A DNA stretch of 64,000 nt from SAR324 cluster bacterium REDSEA-S27_B3 (GCA_001627865.1 LUQO01000045.1:37728-101727); one strand, 5' to 3'. Shown: positions 10,156 to 21,114, counted from the first letter of the stretch. Notes: generated by a model from the sequence alone, not told the origin. Translations and numbers: made by a program.

Positions 10156-10806
10156 CTAGGCTGCAGGGTTTTCATCAAGTCGTAATCTGCCTTTTAAATC
10201 AGGTAATTGTCTATTTGAAGGAAAGTCATAAGCGGTGGGAGGATTCAGTTTTCCGGCCAGAAATATGAGCAGTTTGTATAAGATAGTAAATATTCCGGAA
10301 ATGAAGGGCAACGGAGACAGCACATGATACATACGAAATACTGACAAAATCAACATTGCAGCAATAAAGGTAATGCTTAATTCTGTATTAATTGACGTTT
10401 CCATCCAGGCAACTGCCAATTTGCCGGCATATCCATTTTGCCAGAAATATAAATCAACTGAATTTAATATTTCGGTTTTGATTGAAATTTCATGCACAAT
10501 CGAAAGGACAAAGACAATCACTAACGCATAATATGTGCCGAAAAATCCTGATATTCTACGAGGATAATGTAAAATTATCCTCACAAACAGCCATGGGAGA
10601 AGTAGAGAGGATGGGCCAAATACTTCCAGTAATGTGCCTCCGATTAATGCTCCAATCAAGCCCGTCCAGTTACTTATTCCATCAAAAGGATACAACTGAT
10701 TAAAAATTGTTGGATCATGAAAATCCGCAGTCATAATAGACAACATCAGGAAAAAACCAATTGCCCCGAAAAAAAGATAATCTATGCGCATCTTTATTAA
10801 ACTCAT
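10156..10806 (-). CDS. membrane protein resembling the FtsK N-terminal 4TM domain, without motor domain
   Basis: FDGISNWTGLIGALIGGTLLEVFGPSSLLLPWLFV resembles the FtsK_4TM signature; 216 aa with several TM segments. Confidence 0.55.
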   Translation of the reverse strand: MSLIKMRIDYLFFGAIGFFLMLSIMTADFHDPTIFNQLYPFDGISNWTGLIGALIGGTLLEVFGPSSLLLPWLFVRIILHYPRRISGFFGTYYALVIVFVLSIVHEISIKTEILNSVDLYFWQNGYAGKLAVAWMETSINTELSITFIAAMLILSVFRMYHVLSPLPFISGIFTILYKLLIFLAGKLNPPTAYDFPSNRQLPDLKGRLRLDENPAA

Positions 10807-10825
10807 GCTTTTGGTTTGTATTGGT

Positions 10826-11323
10826 TTATGAGTTAGAACCTTTTTGGATTATTTTCTTTACTATTTCTGCTACCGAAGGCAATACATAAGCCTCAATGGA
10901 TTCACCCAGATATGCAAGTTCACGAACAAGAGTTGAATTGATGGCAAAAAGATCAGGTTTACCAAACAAGCAAAAAGTCTCAATTTCCGGATCAATACCT
11001 TTGTTACCTACCGCTTGCTGAAATTCTCCTTGGAAATCATCCAGACTGCGTAATCCCTTAACAATTGTTTTCGCGTTCCGTTCCTGCACGTAGCGAATTG
11101 TTGAACCTGTAAAGGATTCAACAGTTACATTTGTTAAATTATAGTGCCTCACGTATTCATTCATCATCTGCTTTCGCACCTCTGCATCAAAGATATAATG
11201 TTTCTCAAGATTCATAGCCGCTGACCAGAAAACATGATCAAACTGCTTTGTTGTTCTTACCAGGATGTCGGCATGACCATAAGTTGGAGGATTTGCACTT
11301 GTTGGGTAAACTGCAATTCGCAT
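10826..11323 (-). CDS. coaD: phosphopantetheine adenylyltransferase
   Basis: MRIAVYPTSANPPTYGHADILVRTTKQFDHV; FGKPDLFAINSTLVRELAYLG. Confidence 0.88.
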   Translation of the reverse strand: MRIAVYPTSANPPTYGHADILVRTTKQFDHVFWSAAMNLEKHYIFDAEVRKQMMNEYVRHYNLTNVTVESFTGSTIRYVQERNAKTIVKGLRSLDDFQGEFQQAVGNKGIDPEIETFCLFGKPDLFAINSTLVRELAYLGESIEAYVLPSVAEIVKKIIQKGSNS

Positions 11324-11373
11324 CTTTTGGAATTCTGTTAAGGGTTACTATTCAGACTGGTGCCCTTTTTGCT

Positions 11374-14154
11374 CTAGTTTTTTAGTCTATCGGTTAATTC
11401 ATGAAGAAAATTCAAAGCCTGCAATGGAGTCATCTCATTTAAATTAAGTTTTCGTAACTCATCAAGATAAAGTGATTCTTCCGGAAACATCGATAGCTGA
11501 GGATCTGTATCTCCGGAATCATACCAGGCATTGATAGGCTTTTCGCTTATCTCCGCAGGTAATTCCTGATTTTTTTCTGTCTTATTATTATGTACAGGCA
11601 AATGGTGGACCATTGATGTCTCTTCCAGTTGTTCCATCACAACAAGCGCGCGTTTGACCACACTTTTTGGCAATCCCGCAAGCCTTGCTACTTGGACACC
11701 ATAACTTTTATCTGCTTCTCCGGATACAATTTTGCGCAAAAAAACTATTTGCTCTCCTTCCTCCTCAACACGCACACTAAAATTTTCAATTCCTTTAAGC
11801 TCTTGTGAAAGTGCTGTCAATTCATGATAATGTGTAGCGCAAAGCGTGAGGGCGTTCAATTTGTGTAAATGCTCAACTATAGCCCAGGCAATACTGATTC
11901 CATCGAAGGTACTTGTTCCCCGCCCTATTTCATCCAGAATTATTAAACTGCGATCAGTAGCATTGTTTAAAATTGCAGAAGCTTCGTTCATTTCCAGCAT
12001 AAAAGTGCTTTGACCGAGCGTAAGATTATCTGATGCTCCAACTCGAGTAAAAATTCGATCTACCACAGAAAACTCAGATTTGGAAGCGGCGACAAAACAG
12101 CCGCATTGTGCCATCAATATATTCAAGGCAACCTGCCTCATGTAAGTCGACTTCCCAGCCATGTTCGGACCTGTAATCAACATGATCCTGCACTTAGTTT
12201 CCTGTAAATCCAAATCATTAGGTACAAATGCTTCCCCCAAATCAATTCTCTCAATCACCGGGTGACGACTGTCTTTGAGAAACATTTTTCTTGGAGCCTC
12301 CAGTGCCTGCAAAACTGGACGAACATAGTGATTATGTTCCGCTACATGTGCCAATCCTGCCAGTGTATCAGCAACAGCAATGTTTTGTGCCGTTTGCTGT
12401 ACACGTTTTATCTGTGAATTAAGCTCAGTTTTTAATTCCAAGAAAAGTTCATATTCGAGCTCAGCAATCCGTTCTTCAGCAGTCAGTATTTTTTCCTCAA
12501 ATTCTTTTAGATCAGCTGTGATGTACCGTTCAGCATTCACTAAGGTTTGTTTTCGTATGTAATAATCCGGAACAGAAGATTTATAAACGTTACTGACTTC
12601 AAGGTAATAGCCAAAAACTTTGTTGAAACTGATTTTTAAAGAGGCAATCCCGGTTTGTTCTCTTTCCCGCAGCAGCATTTGATTTAAATATTCTTTGGAA
12701 TTTCTGGAAATATCACGTAACTGATCCAATTCTTTTGAAACTCCATCAGCAATATAACCACCTTCCCTGAGTTTTACTGATGGTGAGTGCTTTAATCGCT
12801 GATTCAGCAAGTTCAGCAAATCTATGAGGGGATCAAAATTGTCGGCAATCGTTTTCAGCAATAACGATCTTAATTCAGCAAAATAGACTGGCAGATTTTG
12901 CACCGGCTCAAGTGATTCCCGCAGAGCCACAAGATCGTTCACACCAACCACAGGCAGAGTGATGCGCCCCATGATGCGTGGCAAATCCTGAATCGTTTCC
13001 AGACTTTGACGAAATTTCTCACAGAGCATAAAATTATTTCTGAACTCTTCAACACCGTCAAAACGCTGATTAATTTCATCAACATCAAGCAGAGGTTGAC
13101 GAAGCCACTGCCTGAAAAGTCTTGCGCCCATTGGAGTCTGGGTGTGATTCAGAACATGAAAAAGTGTATGTTTTCTAACTCCGGACTGACTTTCAAACAA
13201 TTCCAAATTGGCCACTGTTGCCTCATCCAGCAGCATCGATTTTTCAAAGACATGTCTTCTCAAGGATGTTAAATGACTCAAATCACATTTTTGAGTTTCT
13301 TCCAAATAACGTAATAAAGCCCCTGCAGCAGAAATTCCATGGGGCAAATCATCAATACCGAATCCGGAAAGATTCAATGTTCTGAAATATTTTTTCAAAC
13401 TGCGCTGAGTTGCTGCCGGATCAAAATAATAAGGATCAATGAAATTAAATCTTCCAGTTGAAGGAAAAACCTTTTCATTTGGAATTTCAGTTCCTTTACC
13501 CGGATATGTTATAGAATCGATTTCAACTCTATTTGATCTGTCGAGTAACTGCCCCATGCGTTGTACCAGTTCTTCCAGAAACATGGACTCAGCCTCTGAT
13601 CTGCTTTGTGTCAATATAATTTCCTGAGGAGTAAGTTGAGCCAGAAAGTCGTAAAAACGGTGAGATTCATTTAATTGAAACTCTGCCACCTCAAACTCTC
13701 CTGTAGAAAGATCGGCAAAAGCAATACCTAAACACTTAGAGCGCAATACAACATTAACTGACAATAAATAATGATTCCTGTCAGGATCAATCAATTGTGG
13801 AGAAACGGTTGTACCAGGTGTTACCACCCTCACTACATCTCTGTTAACAAGACCCTGTGCTTTTGCAGGATCTTCCATCTGCTCACAAATTGCCACCTTG
13901 TAGCCTGCAGCAGTCAACTTGTTCAAATATTGCTCATAAGCTTTATACGGCACACCGCACATAGGTAATGAATTTTCCTTGTTTTTGTCACGTGACGTCA
14001 GTGCAATTTGTAGAATTTTGGCGCCCACAATTGCGTCATCTCCAAACATTTCATAAAAATCACCCATCCGATAAAATAGCAGCTTATCCGGATGTTCCCG
14101 TTTGATTGCGTTGAATTGGCGCATCATGGGAGTTTCTGCTTGAGGAACTGACAT
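11374..14154 (-). CDS. mutS: DNA mismatch repair protein MutS
   Basis: N-term QFNAIKREHPDKLLFYRMGDFYEMF; Walker A TGPNMAGKSTYMRQVA; DEIGRGTSTFDG. Confidence 0.98.
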   Translation of the reverse strand: MSVPQAETPMMRQFNAIKREHPDKLLFYRMGDFYEMFGDDAIVGAKILQIALTSRDKNKENSLPMCGVPYKAYEQYLNKLTAAGYKVAICEQMEDPAKAQGLVNRDVVRVVTPGTTVSPQLIDPDRNHYLLSVNVVLRSKCLGIAFADLSTGEFEVAEFQLNESHRFYDFLAQLTPQEIILTQSRSEAESMFLEELVQRMGQLLDRSNRVEIDSITYPGKGTEIPNEKVFPSTGRFNFIDPYYFDPAATQRSLKKYFRTLNLSGFGIDDLPHGISAAGALLRYLEETQKCDLSHLTSLRRHVFEKSMLLDEATVANLELFESQSGVRKHTLFHVLNHTQTPMGARLFRQWLRQPLLDVDEINQRFDGVEEFRNNFMLCEKFRQSLETIQDLPRIMGRITLPVVGVNDLVALRESLEPVQNLPVYFAELRSLLLKTIADNFDPLIDLLNLLNQRLKHSPSVKLREGGYIADGVSKELDQLRDISRNSKEYLNQMLLREREQTGIASLKISFNKVFGYYLEVSNVYKSSVPDYYIRKQTLVNAERYITADLKEFEEKILTAEERIAELEYELFLELKTELNSQIKRVQQTAQNIAVADTLAGLAHVAEHNHYVRPVLQALEAPRKMFLKDSRHPVIERIDLGEAFVPNDLDLQETKCRIMLITGPNMAGKSTYMRQVALNILMAQCGCFVAASKSEFSVVDRIFTRVGASDNLTLGQSTFMLEMNEASAILNNATDRSLIILDEIGRGTSTFDGISIAWAIVEHLHKLNALTLCATHYHELTALSQELKGIENFSVRVEEEGEQIVFLRKIVSGEADKSYGVQVARLAGLPKSVVKRALVVMEQLEETSMVHHLPVHNNKTEKNQELPAEISEKPINAWYDSGDTDPQLSMFPEESLYLDELRKLNLNEMTPLQALNFLHELTDRLKN

Positions 14155-14182
14155 GCGCTTATGCGTGAAAGTTGGTAGGTAT

Positions 14183-14998
14183 TTATTTAGCCCTATTTAC
14201 AGGCCAGGTAAGTGGGAATAATTTATGATCCATCGGCATCCCGGCTGGTAATTGCTCTGATAGTCCGGCGAAATCAGGTGAGGTTTTCCAGCTGCGAGGA
14301 GCATGTATTATGTCATCCCCTAACATCCGTACAGAAAATACTCGGCGAAGCGCCTTTGTTCCCGCTCCGCTGTGCAATGTAAGCATGTGAAAAGCCACAG
14401 CATCTCCCGGTTCAAGTTCCCATTTTAAAACTCGAAATTTATCCGGATTCGCGTCTATATCCGGAATTTCACTTAGACTGCCCTCCGGAAACCACTTCGC
14501 TTGATTTTCAAGGAAATTTCTTGGCATATACCATTGCCCCTTGTGGGAACTGGCAACCAGTTCAATTGTCCACTCAATTGGTACAGGATCAACCGGAATC
14601 CAAAAACTGATATTTTGCCTTCCTTCAATGTTATAATATGGCTGGTCCTGATGCCAGGGGGTCCTTTGTATAGTCCCCTTTTTCTTTACAAGCATGTGGT
14701 CATGAAATAGTCGCACCTGCTTAGAGCACATCAGTTTTGCTGCAACTTCCGATATTGCACTCTCGAAAATAATCCTCCTGTAAGATGGATTCTCCTGCCA
14801 GGTGCAAAAATCTTCAAGAAACCAGCCTGGATCATCTTCACTACTGGCAATCTTGGAATTTGGACTGGGATTGGAAATGTTTGCGTCAATTGCTTCACGC
14901 AAGTCTGTGACTTCTTCTTCATTGAGAAGGTTCTTAATCAGCACAGCACCATCATCATGATATGCTTTAATATCGGCTTCACTTATATTAAAAGACAT
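14183..14998 (-). CDS. phytanoyl-CoA dioxygenase (PhyH) family protein
   Basis: Fe(II)/2OG motif TPWHQDQPYYNIEGRQNISFWIPVDPV and distal HSGAGTKALRRVFSVRMLGDD. Confidence 0.88.
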   Translation of the reverse strand: MSFNISEADIKAYHDDGAVLIKNLLNEEEVTDLREAIDANISNPSPNSKIASSEDDPGWFLEDFCTWQENPSYRRIIFESAISEVAAKLMCSKQVRLFHDHMLVKKKGTIQRTPWHQDQPYYNIEGRQNISFWIPVDPVPIEWTIELVASSHKGQWYMPRNFLENQAKWFPEGSLSEIPDIDANPDKFRVLKWELEPGDAVAFHMLTLHSGAGTKALRRVFSVRMLGDDIIHAPRSWKTSPDFAGLSEQLPAGMPMDHKLFPLTWPVNRAK

Positions 14999-15009
14999 AT
15001 ACCCTGAAA

Positions 15010-15786
15010 TTATTCCCTTGCTTCAGCTAATGAATTCAAGTGCCTGCGATAGGCAGCATCACCTTCAGTCTCCCACGTTTTCAGCAAGGCAGTGCCAACG
15101 ATTGCTATTTCTGCCTTTCCATGCAACATATGCAGATCCTCAGGTTTTGATAAACCAAATCCAAGGGCAAGCGGCAATCCTGAGAATTTTCTGCATTGCT
15201 GTAAAAATTCTTCCGTAGATTGTTCCAGCACAGTACTTTTCCCTGTTACCCCCTTGCGGGCAACACAATATATTAAACCTCTCCCGTTTGAACATATTCT
15301 CTGCAAACGCTCCTCCTTGTTAGTTGGAGTGCAAAGCATAATTGGATCAAGACCAAGTTCAAGACTGTGATCAAACAGCTCCCCGAATTCTTCATAAGGC
15401 AAATCAGGGATAATGAAGCCTTTTCCTCCATGTTTGCTGATTTTTTCACAATATTCTCTGAAACCCATGGTAAAAGCAGTGTTGCAATAACCCATCATCA
15501 AAACAGGAAAATCAAATTTTTCAGATGCACACTGCATCAATTCGAAATAATCCTTCCACTTAATACCATTCCTGAGTGCTTCCTGATTGGCTTTAACAAA
15601 CAACGGCCCATCAGCCGTTGGTTCACTGAATGGCATTTGTAATTCAACCAGATCTACATCCGCCTCCCCCATCGCCTCAAGCATTTTCCAGTTATCCTCT
15701 AAAGACGGGTAACCAACTACGGCATGGGTCATTAAGAGTATTTTACGTTTTTTAAGACGTTTTCTCAGATATTCTGTTAGTTGCAT
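15010..15786 (-). CDS. trpA: tryptophan synthase alpha subunit
   Basis: VDLVELQMPFSEPTADGPLFVKANQEALRNG; IIPDLPYEE; LALGFGLSKPEDL; adjacent to trpB. Confidence 0.93.
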   Translation of the reverse strand: MQLTEYLRKRLKKRKILLMTHAVVGYPSLEDNWKMLEAMGEADVDLVELQMPFSEPTADGPLFVKANQEALRNGIKWKDYFELMQCASEKFDFPVLMMGYCNTAFTMGFREYCEKISKHGGKGFIIPDLPYEEFGELFDHSLELGLDPIMLCTPTNKEERLQRICSNGRGLIYCVARKGVTGKSTVLEQSTEEFLQQCRKFSGLPLALGFGLSKPEDLHMLHGKAEIAIVGTALLKTWETEGDAAYRRHLNSLAEARE

Positions 15787-15821
15787 ATAAGCTTAAATCT
15801 GCAAATTTTGGGTTATTAATT

Positions 15822-17066
15822 TTATTGATATTGTGAGGCTTTCTGACGCAAAAATTCCTCCCAATTTTTATCGCCAATTGCTTCAGCAATATTAAAGATA
15901 TCTTTATCTCCACGTCCGGAAAGATTGATTAATACCTGCGTACCATCCGGAATATTCGGCGCTTCTTCAATAACTGAAGCAAACGCGTGGCTGCTTTCCA
16001 GGGCAGGAATGATCCCTTCTGTACGAATGAGATGTTTTGTAGCGGAAATAACCGCATCATCCGCGGCAGCAGTAAAACGGATGCGTTTTTTATCGTGAAG
16101 ATAGCTTAAAATCGGACTGACTCCAATGTAGTCCAGACCCGCCGCAATTGAATGGGTGTGAAGCATTTGGCCTTCTTCGTCCTGGAAGAAATACGTTTTG
16201 TAGCCTTGAGCTATTCCTACATTTCCTCCATAAAATCGCGCCGCATGCGATCCTGTATCAAGTCCATGACCTCCAGCTTCAACACCGATTAATTCCACAG
16301 ATTCATCTTCCAGAAATGGGAGAAAAATGCCGCTTGCATTGGATCCTCCTCCTACACAGGAATAAATTCTGTCAGGCAGTTTCCCTGTTTTGTCAAGCAT
16401 TTGCCGACGCACTTCCTGACCGATGATCGACTGAAACCAGGCAACCATTTCCGGGAAGGGGTGTGGTCCACATGTTGTGCCCAAAACATAATGAGTGGTT
16501 TCCATGCTTTCGGCCCAGTCTCTCATGGATGCGTTGATTGCGTCTTTCAGGGTGGCTGTTCCTTCAGTAACAGAAACAACCTCTGCACCAAGCTGTTCCA
16601 TCCAGAAAACATTTGGTCGTTGGCGCTCCACGTCAACCGAACCCATGTAGATTGTGCATTCCAGTCCCATTCTTGCGGCCATTGTAGCAGTTGCCACTCC
16701 GTGCTGCCCTGCTCCCGTTTCAGCAATCACCCGTGTTTTGCCCATGCGTTTCACTAGTAAACCTTGTCCCATACAATTGTTCGCTTTGTGTGCGCCGGTG
16801 TGGTTCAAGTCTTCACGTTTACAAAAAACAGAAAATTTACTCCCCAATGAATTTGCAAAATTTTCCAGCGGAGTAACAGGAGTAGGCCGGCATGAATAAT
16901 TTTGCATAACATCCACGAAACTCTGCCAGAACTCCGGATCAGCCTTTGCTTCAGCAAATGCGTCAATGAGTTCATCAAAAGTGGTCCTTAATATTTCAGG
17001 AATAAACATACCCCCATATTCACCGTAATATCCGGATTCATTGGGTATAATTGTCTGAGTTGTCAT
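15822..17066 (-). CDS. trpB: tryptophan synthase beta subunit
   Basis: GEYGGMFIPEIL; KREDLNHTGAHKANNCMGQ; ETGAGQHGVATAT; CVGGGSNASGIF. Confidence 0.97.
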   Translation of the reverse strand: MTTQTIIPNESGYYGEYGGMFIPEILRTTFDELIDAFAEAKADPEFWQSFVDVMQNYSCRPTPVTPLENFANSLGSKFSVFCKREDLNHTGAHKANNCMGQGLLVKRMGKTRVIAETGAGQHGVATATMAARMGLECTIYMGSVDVERQRPNVFWMEQLGAEVVSVTEGTATLKDAINASMRDWAESMETTHYVLGTTCGPHPFPEMVAWFQSIIGQEVRRQMLDKTGKLPDRIYSCVGGGSNASGIFLPFLEDESVELIGVEAGGHGLDTGSHAARFYGGNVGIAQGYKTYFFQDEEGQMLHTHSIAAGLDYIGVSPILSYLHDKKRIRFTAAADDAVISATKHLIRTEGIIPALESSHAFASVIEEAPNIPDGTQVLINLSGRGDKDIFNIAEAIGDKNWEEFLRQKASQYQ

Positions 17067-17153
17067 GGAGATGATATTGTATATTTCAATTATATGTTTT
17101 ATGATCCGAGGTAAATTCTACGGACATTTTACATGCTTGTCAATTAGGCTGTT

Positions 17154-18566
17154 ATGATTAAAAATGGCTCAATTTCTGAGATGGCAATTCAGCAGATTTG
17201 GCTGGAAAAAAATTTTGATCAGAACAATCTGCAAACGGTTTGCGGTCAACCTGTCATAATAGAATTTTCCGGATGGCATAACACCGGAAGCGGACCTGAT
17301 TTTAAGGAGGCACATTTGCAAATCGGAGATCAAGCGCTTTTTGGTGGGGTGGAAATACATTTACAAACTTCCGGATGGTATTCGCATCAGCACCAAAGTA
17401 ATCCGGATTACAATGAAGTGATTTTGCACGTTGTCCTGTACCACAGCGGAAATCGTACAATTGAGCGAGCAGACGGTCGAAAGATTCCGGAACTGGAACT
17501 TGCTCCTTTTTTGATTGATGAACCTTCATGCTCCTCAGCAGACGCAAAATTACAGCTTGAAAAAATGGGAGGTTTGCCGGGACGTTGCGGCATTGCTGTT
17601 ACAGAACAAGGTGCAGGAATTCTGAAGAAAATTCTTGGACATGCTGCAGAAAAACGCATTCAGGAAAAAATGAAGATTTTGCTGGAACGCTGGGAAGAAC
17701 AGCATCCTGAGGAACTGCTGTTTCAACTGTTGTTTAAATCACTGGGTTATTCTCCATTCTCACAGGTATTTGAAGAACTGGCAAAGCAATATCAGTTTAA
17801 GGAGCTTCGCCCATTTTTTCGACAGCCGCAGCGTACTGCAAGAACAATGGTACTGTCACGCTGGTTTGGAGCATGTGGTCTGTTTAATAATAAAAATACA
17901 ATTGCAGATCCAACTGTACGTCATGAGTTTCAGCAATGGAGAGATGCATGGATAGCACTTGAAGATCAACCGAGAGTATCAGGAAAAAATTCACTGGCAC
18001 ATCGTCCACAAAATTCTCCTGAAAGAAGGTTGATGGGAATGTACCACCATTTATGCCGTGTGGCAAATGAAGGTTTGCTCAAACGATGGCTTGTCACACT
18101 CAGCAAACTGGCTGCTTTTACTGATGAGAAAAAATTGAGAAAACACGTATTAACTGAAACAGATCAGTTATTTTCTACTCCGGACTGGGAAGTATGGCAG
18201 AAACATCTTGTTATGGGACAATCAACACAGACAAAATCCACACAATTAGTGGGCAAAGACAGACAAATCATTATCTGGGCAAATGCCCTACTGCCTTTTT
18301 TCCTGGCTTATGCTCGTCAGGGAAAAGAACTGCAACTGGAAAAACTGCTCTTTCGTTTATTTATGATTTTACCGGCAGAAGCTTCTAACAGAAATACTCG
18401 TTTCATGCAGAAACGATTATGGTATTCTGAAATGCCCAAATCTCCTAAACTAAATCTAAACACCTTTGGAAACCGACAGGGTTTGATCCAGATTCATCAA
18501 GATTTTTGCCGCAACTTTTATCAGGGCTGTGTTCGTTGTGAATTGCCCGGACTTTTAGAAGGTTAA
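17154..18566 (+). CDS. DUF2851 family protein
   Basis: SGWHNTGSGPDFKEAHLQIGDQALFGGVEIHLQTSGWYSHQHQSNPDYNEVILHVVLYH is characteristic. Confidence 0.82.
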   Translation: MIKNGSISEMAIQQIWLEKNFDQNNLQTVCGQPVIIEFSGWHNTGSGPDFKEAHLQIGDQALFGGVEIHLQTSGWYSHQHQSNPDYNEVILHVVLYHSGNRTIERADGRKIPELELAPFLIDEPSCSSADAKLQLEKMGGLPGRCGIAVTEQGAGILKKILGHAAEKRIQEKMKILLERWEEQHPEELLFQLLFKSLGYSPFSQVFEELAKQYQFKELRPFFRQPQRTARTMVLSRWFGACGLFNNKNTIADPTVRHEFQQWRDAWIALEDQPRVSGKNSLAHRPQNSPERRLMGMYHHLCRVANEGLLKRWLVTLSKLAAFTDEKKLRKHVLTETDQLFSTPDWEVWQKHLVMGQSTQTKSTQLVGKDRQIIIWANALLPFFLAYARQGKELQLEKLLFRLFMILPAEASNRNTRFMQKRLWYSEMPKSPKLNLNTFGNRQGLIQIHQDFCRNFYQGCVRCELPGLLEG

Positions 18567-18574
18567 TAGCTGCT

Positions 18575-19867
18575 ATGAAAAAAACAGGAATTCACCACAA
18601 TATTTTCACAAGAATTTTGTTGTGTACAATTGTATTTATTTCAGCATGTGCAGCGCCAACACTTACTCAATTTGAAGTACAGCGTCCTTCCAGAATCACT
18701 GTTCCCAGTGAGGTAAAAAAAGTTTTTATTCGTGAAGATCTGGTTGTAAACACAAATGATCAGCTTGGCATTAAATCCCAGGTATTGAAACAATTAGCCT
18801 CGGAACTAAATCGAATGGGACGCTTCGAGGTAAGTGTTGTGCAAACTTTGGAGGAGAACAACATTGATGCTGAAAAGGAAACCGTGGCAGTTATTCAAGG
18901 TGAAGTAATCAGTGGAGGTGAAGTGGACAAAGGACAATTTACTGACCTGGCCACCTGCACAGGGGGAATCAGTGGGAGACTATCTTCTGCCACTGCCGCG
19001 GGCATTACTGACAAAGCCATTACTTTGGATAATTGGAGAGGTTATGTCTGCCGGAGAGGTGCTTTTGCCAGTGATGTAACGGAACTGGCTCTTTCTTCCG
19101 CATTTGCTTTGGCAGGATTTGAAGAGGGTATCCCGCCAAAAAACCAGGTTGTGCGAACATATAAATACAAAAATCTTTCCCTGTTTGCACAAGCTAATTT
19201 CAGTTTCACAATCATTGGCCTTAAAAGAGAAACACTAGCTATTCGCGCAGATTCAGCAAACTTTGGTAGAAGCATTACTGAAAAAGATTCTTACCGAAAT
19301 GTCAAAGAAAGCCACTTGATTTCGCTGACATTGGGCAGCCTGATCAGCAGCATCAGGATACCTATTTTTCCTATTCCTTCACGTGAACTTGCCTTAGCCG
19401 GACGCAGCAATCCAAAACGTATTTTTTATGGGAAGAACCGTTTACCAGTTCCTGGAAAACACGATTTGCCTTCCAAAGAAAAGAAACAGGTAATTCAGAA
19501 ATTAGTGTTTAAAACACTTGAATCATTTATCCGCACAATTTCTCCCTACAAGGTGATGGTAAATGCAGAAGTCGCAAACGGTGGTAAAGAAGAAGCGGCA
19601 AAATTATTAATAGAAGGGAAACCGGAAAATGCACGGAAGATATTTCAATCAATTCCGGAGGGCGATCGTGATTCGGCAGACTGGTATAATCTGGGCTTGG
19701 CTTATGAAGCCGGCGCTGTCAGTCTGGAAGATTATGAAGATGCACGAAGATATTACATTATAGCGCTTGAAAAAGATCCGGGCACAAAACTTTATGCTCA
19801 AGCTATCGGACGCATCCGTCGTTATCTGGCTGAAACAGGAAAACTTTCAAAACAAACTCAAAAGTAA
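18575..19867 (+). CDS. lipoprotein with C-terminal TPR-like segment (paralog 1 of 3)
   Basis: Lipobox ...FISACAAP; C-term DWYNLGLAYEAGAVSLEDYEDARRYYIIALEKDPGTKLYAQAIGRI. Confidence 0.75.
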   Translation: MKKTGIHHNIFTRILLCTIVFISACAAPTLTQFEVQRPSRITVPSEVKKVFIREDLVVNTNDQLGIKSQVLKQLASELNRMGRFEVSVVQTLEENNIDAEKETVAVIQGEVISGGEVDKGQFTDLATCTGGISGRLSSATAAGITDKAITLDNWRGYVCRRGAFASDVTELALSSAFALAGFEEGIPPKNQVVRTYKYKNLSLFAQANFSFTIIGLKRETLAIRADSANFGRSITEKDSYRNVKESHLISLTLGSLISSIRIPIFPIPSRELALAGRSNPKRIFYGKNRLPVPGKHDLPSKEKKQVIQKLVFKTLESFIRTISPYKVMVNAEVANGGKEEAAKLLIEGKPENARKIFQSIPEGDRDSADWYNLGLAYEAGAVSLEDYEDARRYYIIALEKDPGTKLYAQAIGRIRRYLAETGKLSKQTQK

Positions 19868-19897
19868 AACAACATAACAAAATTTTTGATAAATTAT

Positions 19898-21028
19898 ATG
19901 ATTAATCAAATACAATCAATACTTTTCTCCACCGTATTCCTGCTGTCGAGTTGCGCCACAGCCACACTTAATGTTCGTTCTCCAGCTGAAATCAATACCA
20001 GGGAGATTAAAAAAGTTGCAGTAGGCGGCTTTGAGATTGGTCAGATTGTGATGAAGTATAAAACTGAAAGAAACGGTGCTTGGGAAATGTACCCTGTTTT
20101 GCTGAGTGAAGCACAACAGAAAACGATCAGCCGCTCTGTAAGGGCACGTGTCATAAACATGTTAACAAGCACACCGTACTTTAAAGTAGTATTTACAGAT
20201 GAATTTGAAAAGCTGGAAAGTGACGCGGCCCTTCAGCAATTAGTTTCTGTACGTGGTTACAAAACACAGGACGTTGATGCGGTTATCAATGGGAAACTCT
20301 GGCTTGAAATAGAACGGACTGACGGCGTTGACCTGAGCAAAGAAAGCCTGGAATACATTAGGCCGCCTCGTTCCAGACGCAGTCTTGGCTTAAACCTTAC
20401 AGTGGATCAGGTAGTTTGGTGGCCTTACAAATCTGTACGTGGAAGTTTGGCTCTTGAAGTAAAAATGACTCGTTTAGTCCCGACAGAAGTTTTAGCCTCA
20501 ACATTTGAAACACGAACTTTTGCTCAGAGAATCGGAGGAAGAAACAAGGAAAGTTTTCAGCAAATTTCCCATAGCATTACCAACACTTTTATTTCTTCCA
20601 AATCCGACCAAACAGATTCAATTGAAACGTCTGAAGAAGTTCTCCCTTCCTTTGACCAAATAATTGCTGATCTGGCACTTTCAATTGCCAGTAATTTTGT
20701 ACGCAGGGTTGCAGTAACAGAGAAAACTGTCATTTACCCAATTGCAAATGAAGGGCTCCCAAATTCCATATTATTAATCGAAGCAGGAGCATACGATCTA
20801 GCAATACAACAACTGCAATTGGCCACTGCTGAAAATCCAGACCCGAATGATCTTTACAATCTTGGTCTTTGCTTTGAGGCAATAGGAGATTATGGACTGG
20901 CAAACACATCATACAGGGAAGCCTGGGAAGCTGAACCGGAGAACCTTCTCTTTGCACAGGGAATGGGACGCATAGAAAGACTGAAACGCGAGTACCCTCA
21001 ACTTCAGAGACAGCTTGAATCACGCTAA
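19898..21028 (+). CDS. lipoprotein with C-terminal TPR-like segment (paralog 2 of 3)
   Basis: Lipobox FLLSSCATA; C-term DLYNLGLCFEAIGDYGLANTSYREAWEAEPENLLFAQGMGRI; ATG at 19898 preferred to TTG at 19886. Confidence 0.72.
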   Translation: MINQIQSILFSTVFLLSSCATATLNVRSPAEINTREIKKVAVGGFEIGQIVMKYKTERNGAWEMYPVLLSEAQQKTISRSVRARVINMLTSTPYFKVVFTDEFEKLESDAALQQLVSVRGYKTQDVDAVINGKLWLEIERTDGVDLSKESLEYIRPPRSRRSLGLNLTVDQVVWWPYKSVRGSLALEVKMTRLVPTEVLASTFETRTFAQRIGGRNKESFQQISHSITNTFISSKSDQTDSIETSEEVLPSFDQIIADLALSIASNFVRRVAVTEKTVIYPIANEGLPNSILLIEAGAYDLAIQQLQLATAENPDPNDLYNLGLCFEAIGDYGLANTSYREAWEAEPENLLFAQGMGRIERLKREYPQLQRQLESR

Positions 21029-21114
21029 TTTATTATTAAACGCAGAACCGAGAATTTTTATTCACATACAAATGCTGATTATACAATTCTGTTAACCTAT
21101 CTAACCTCACGCAA

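Noticed and set aside
9924-10268. 114-aa + strand ORF overlapping the 3' end of the FtsK-4TM-like gene
   Set aside because: No recognisable family, odd composition, overlaps a better-supported minus-strand gene; likely spurious.
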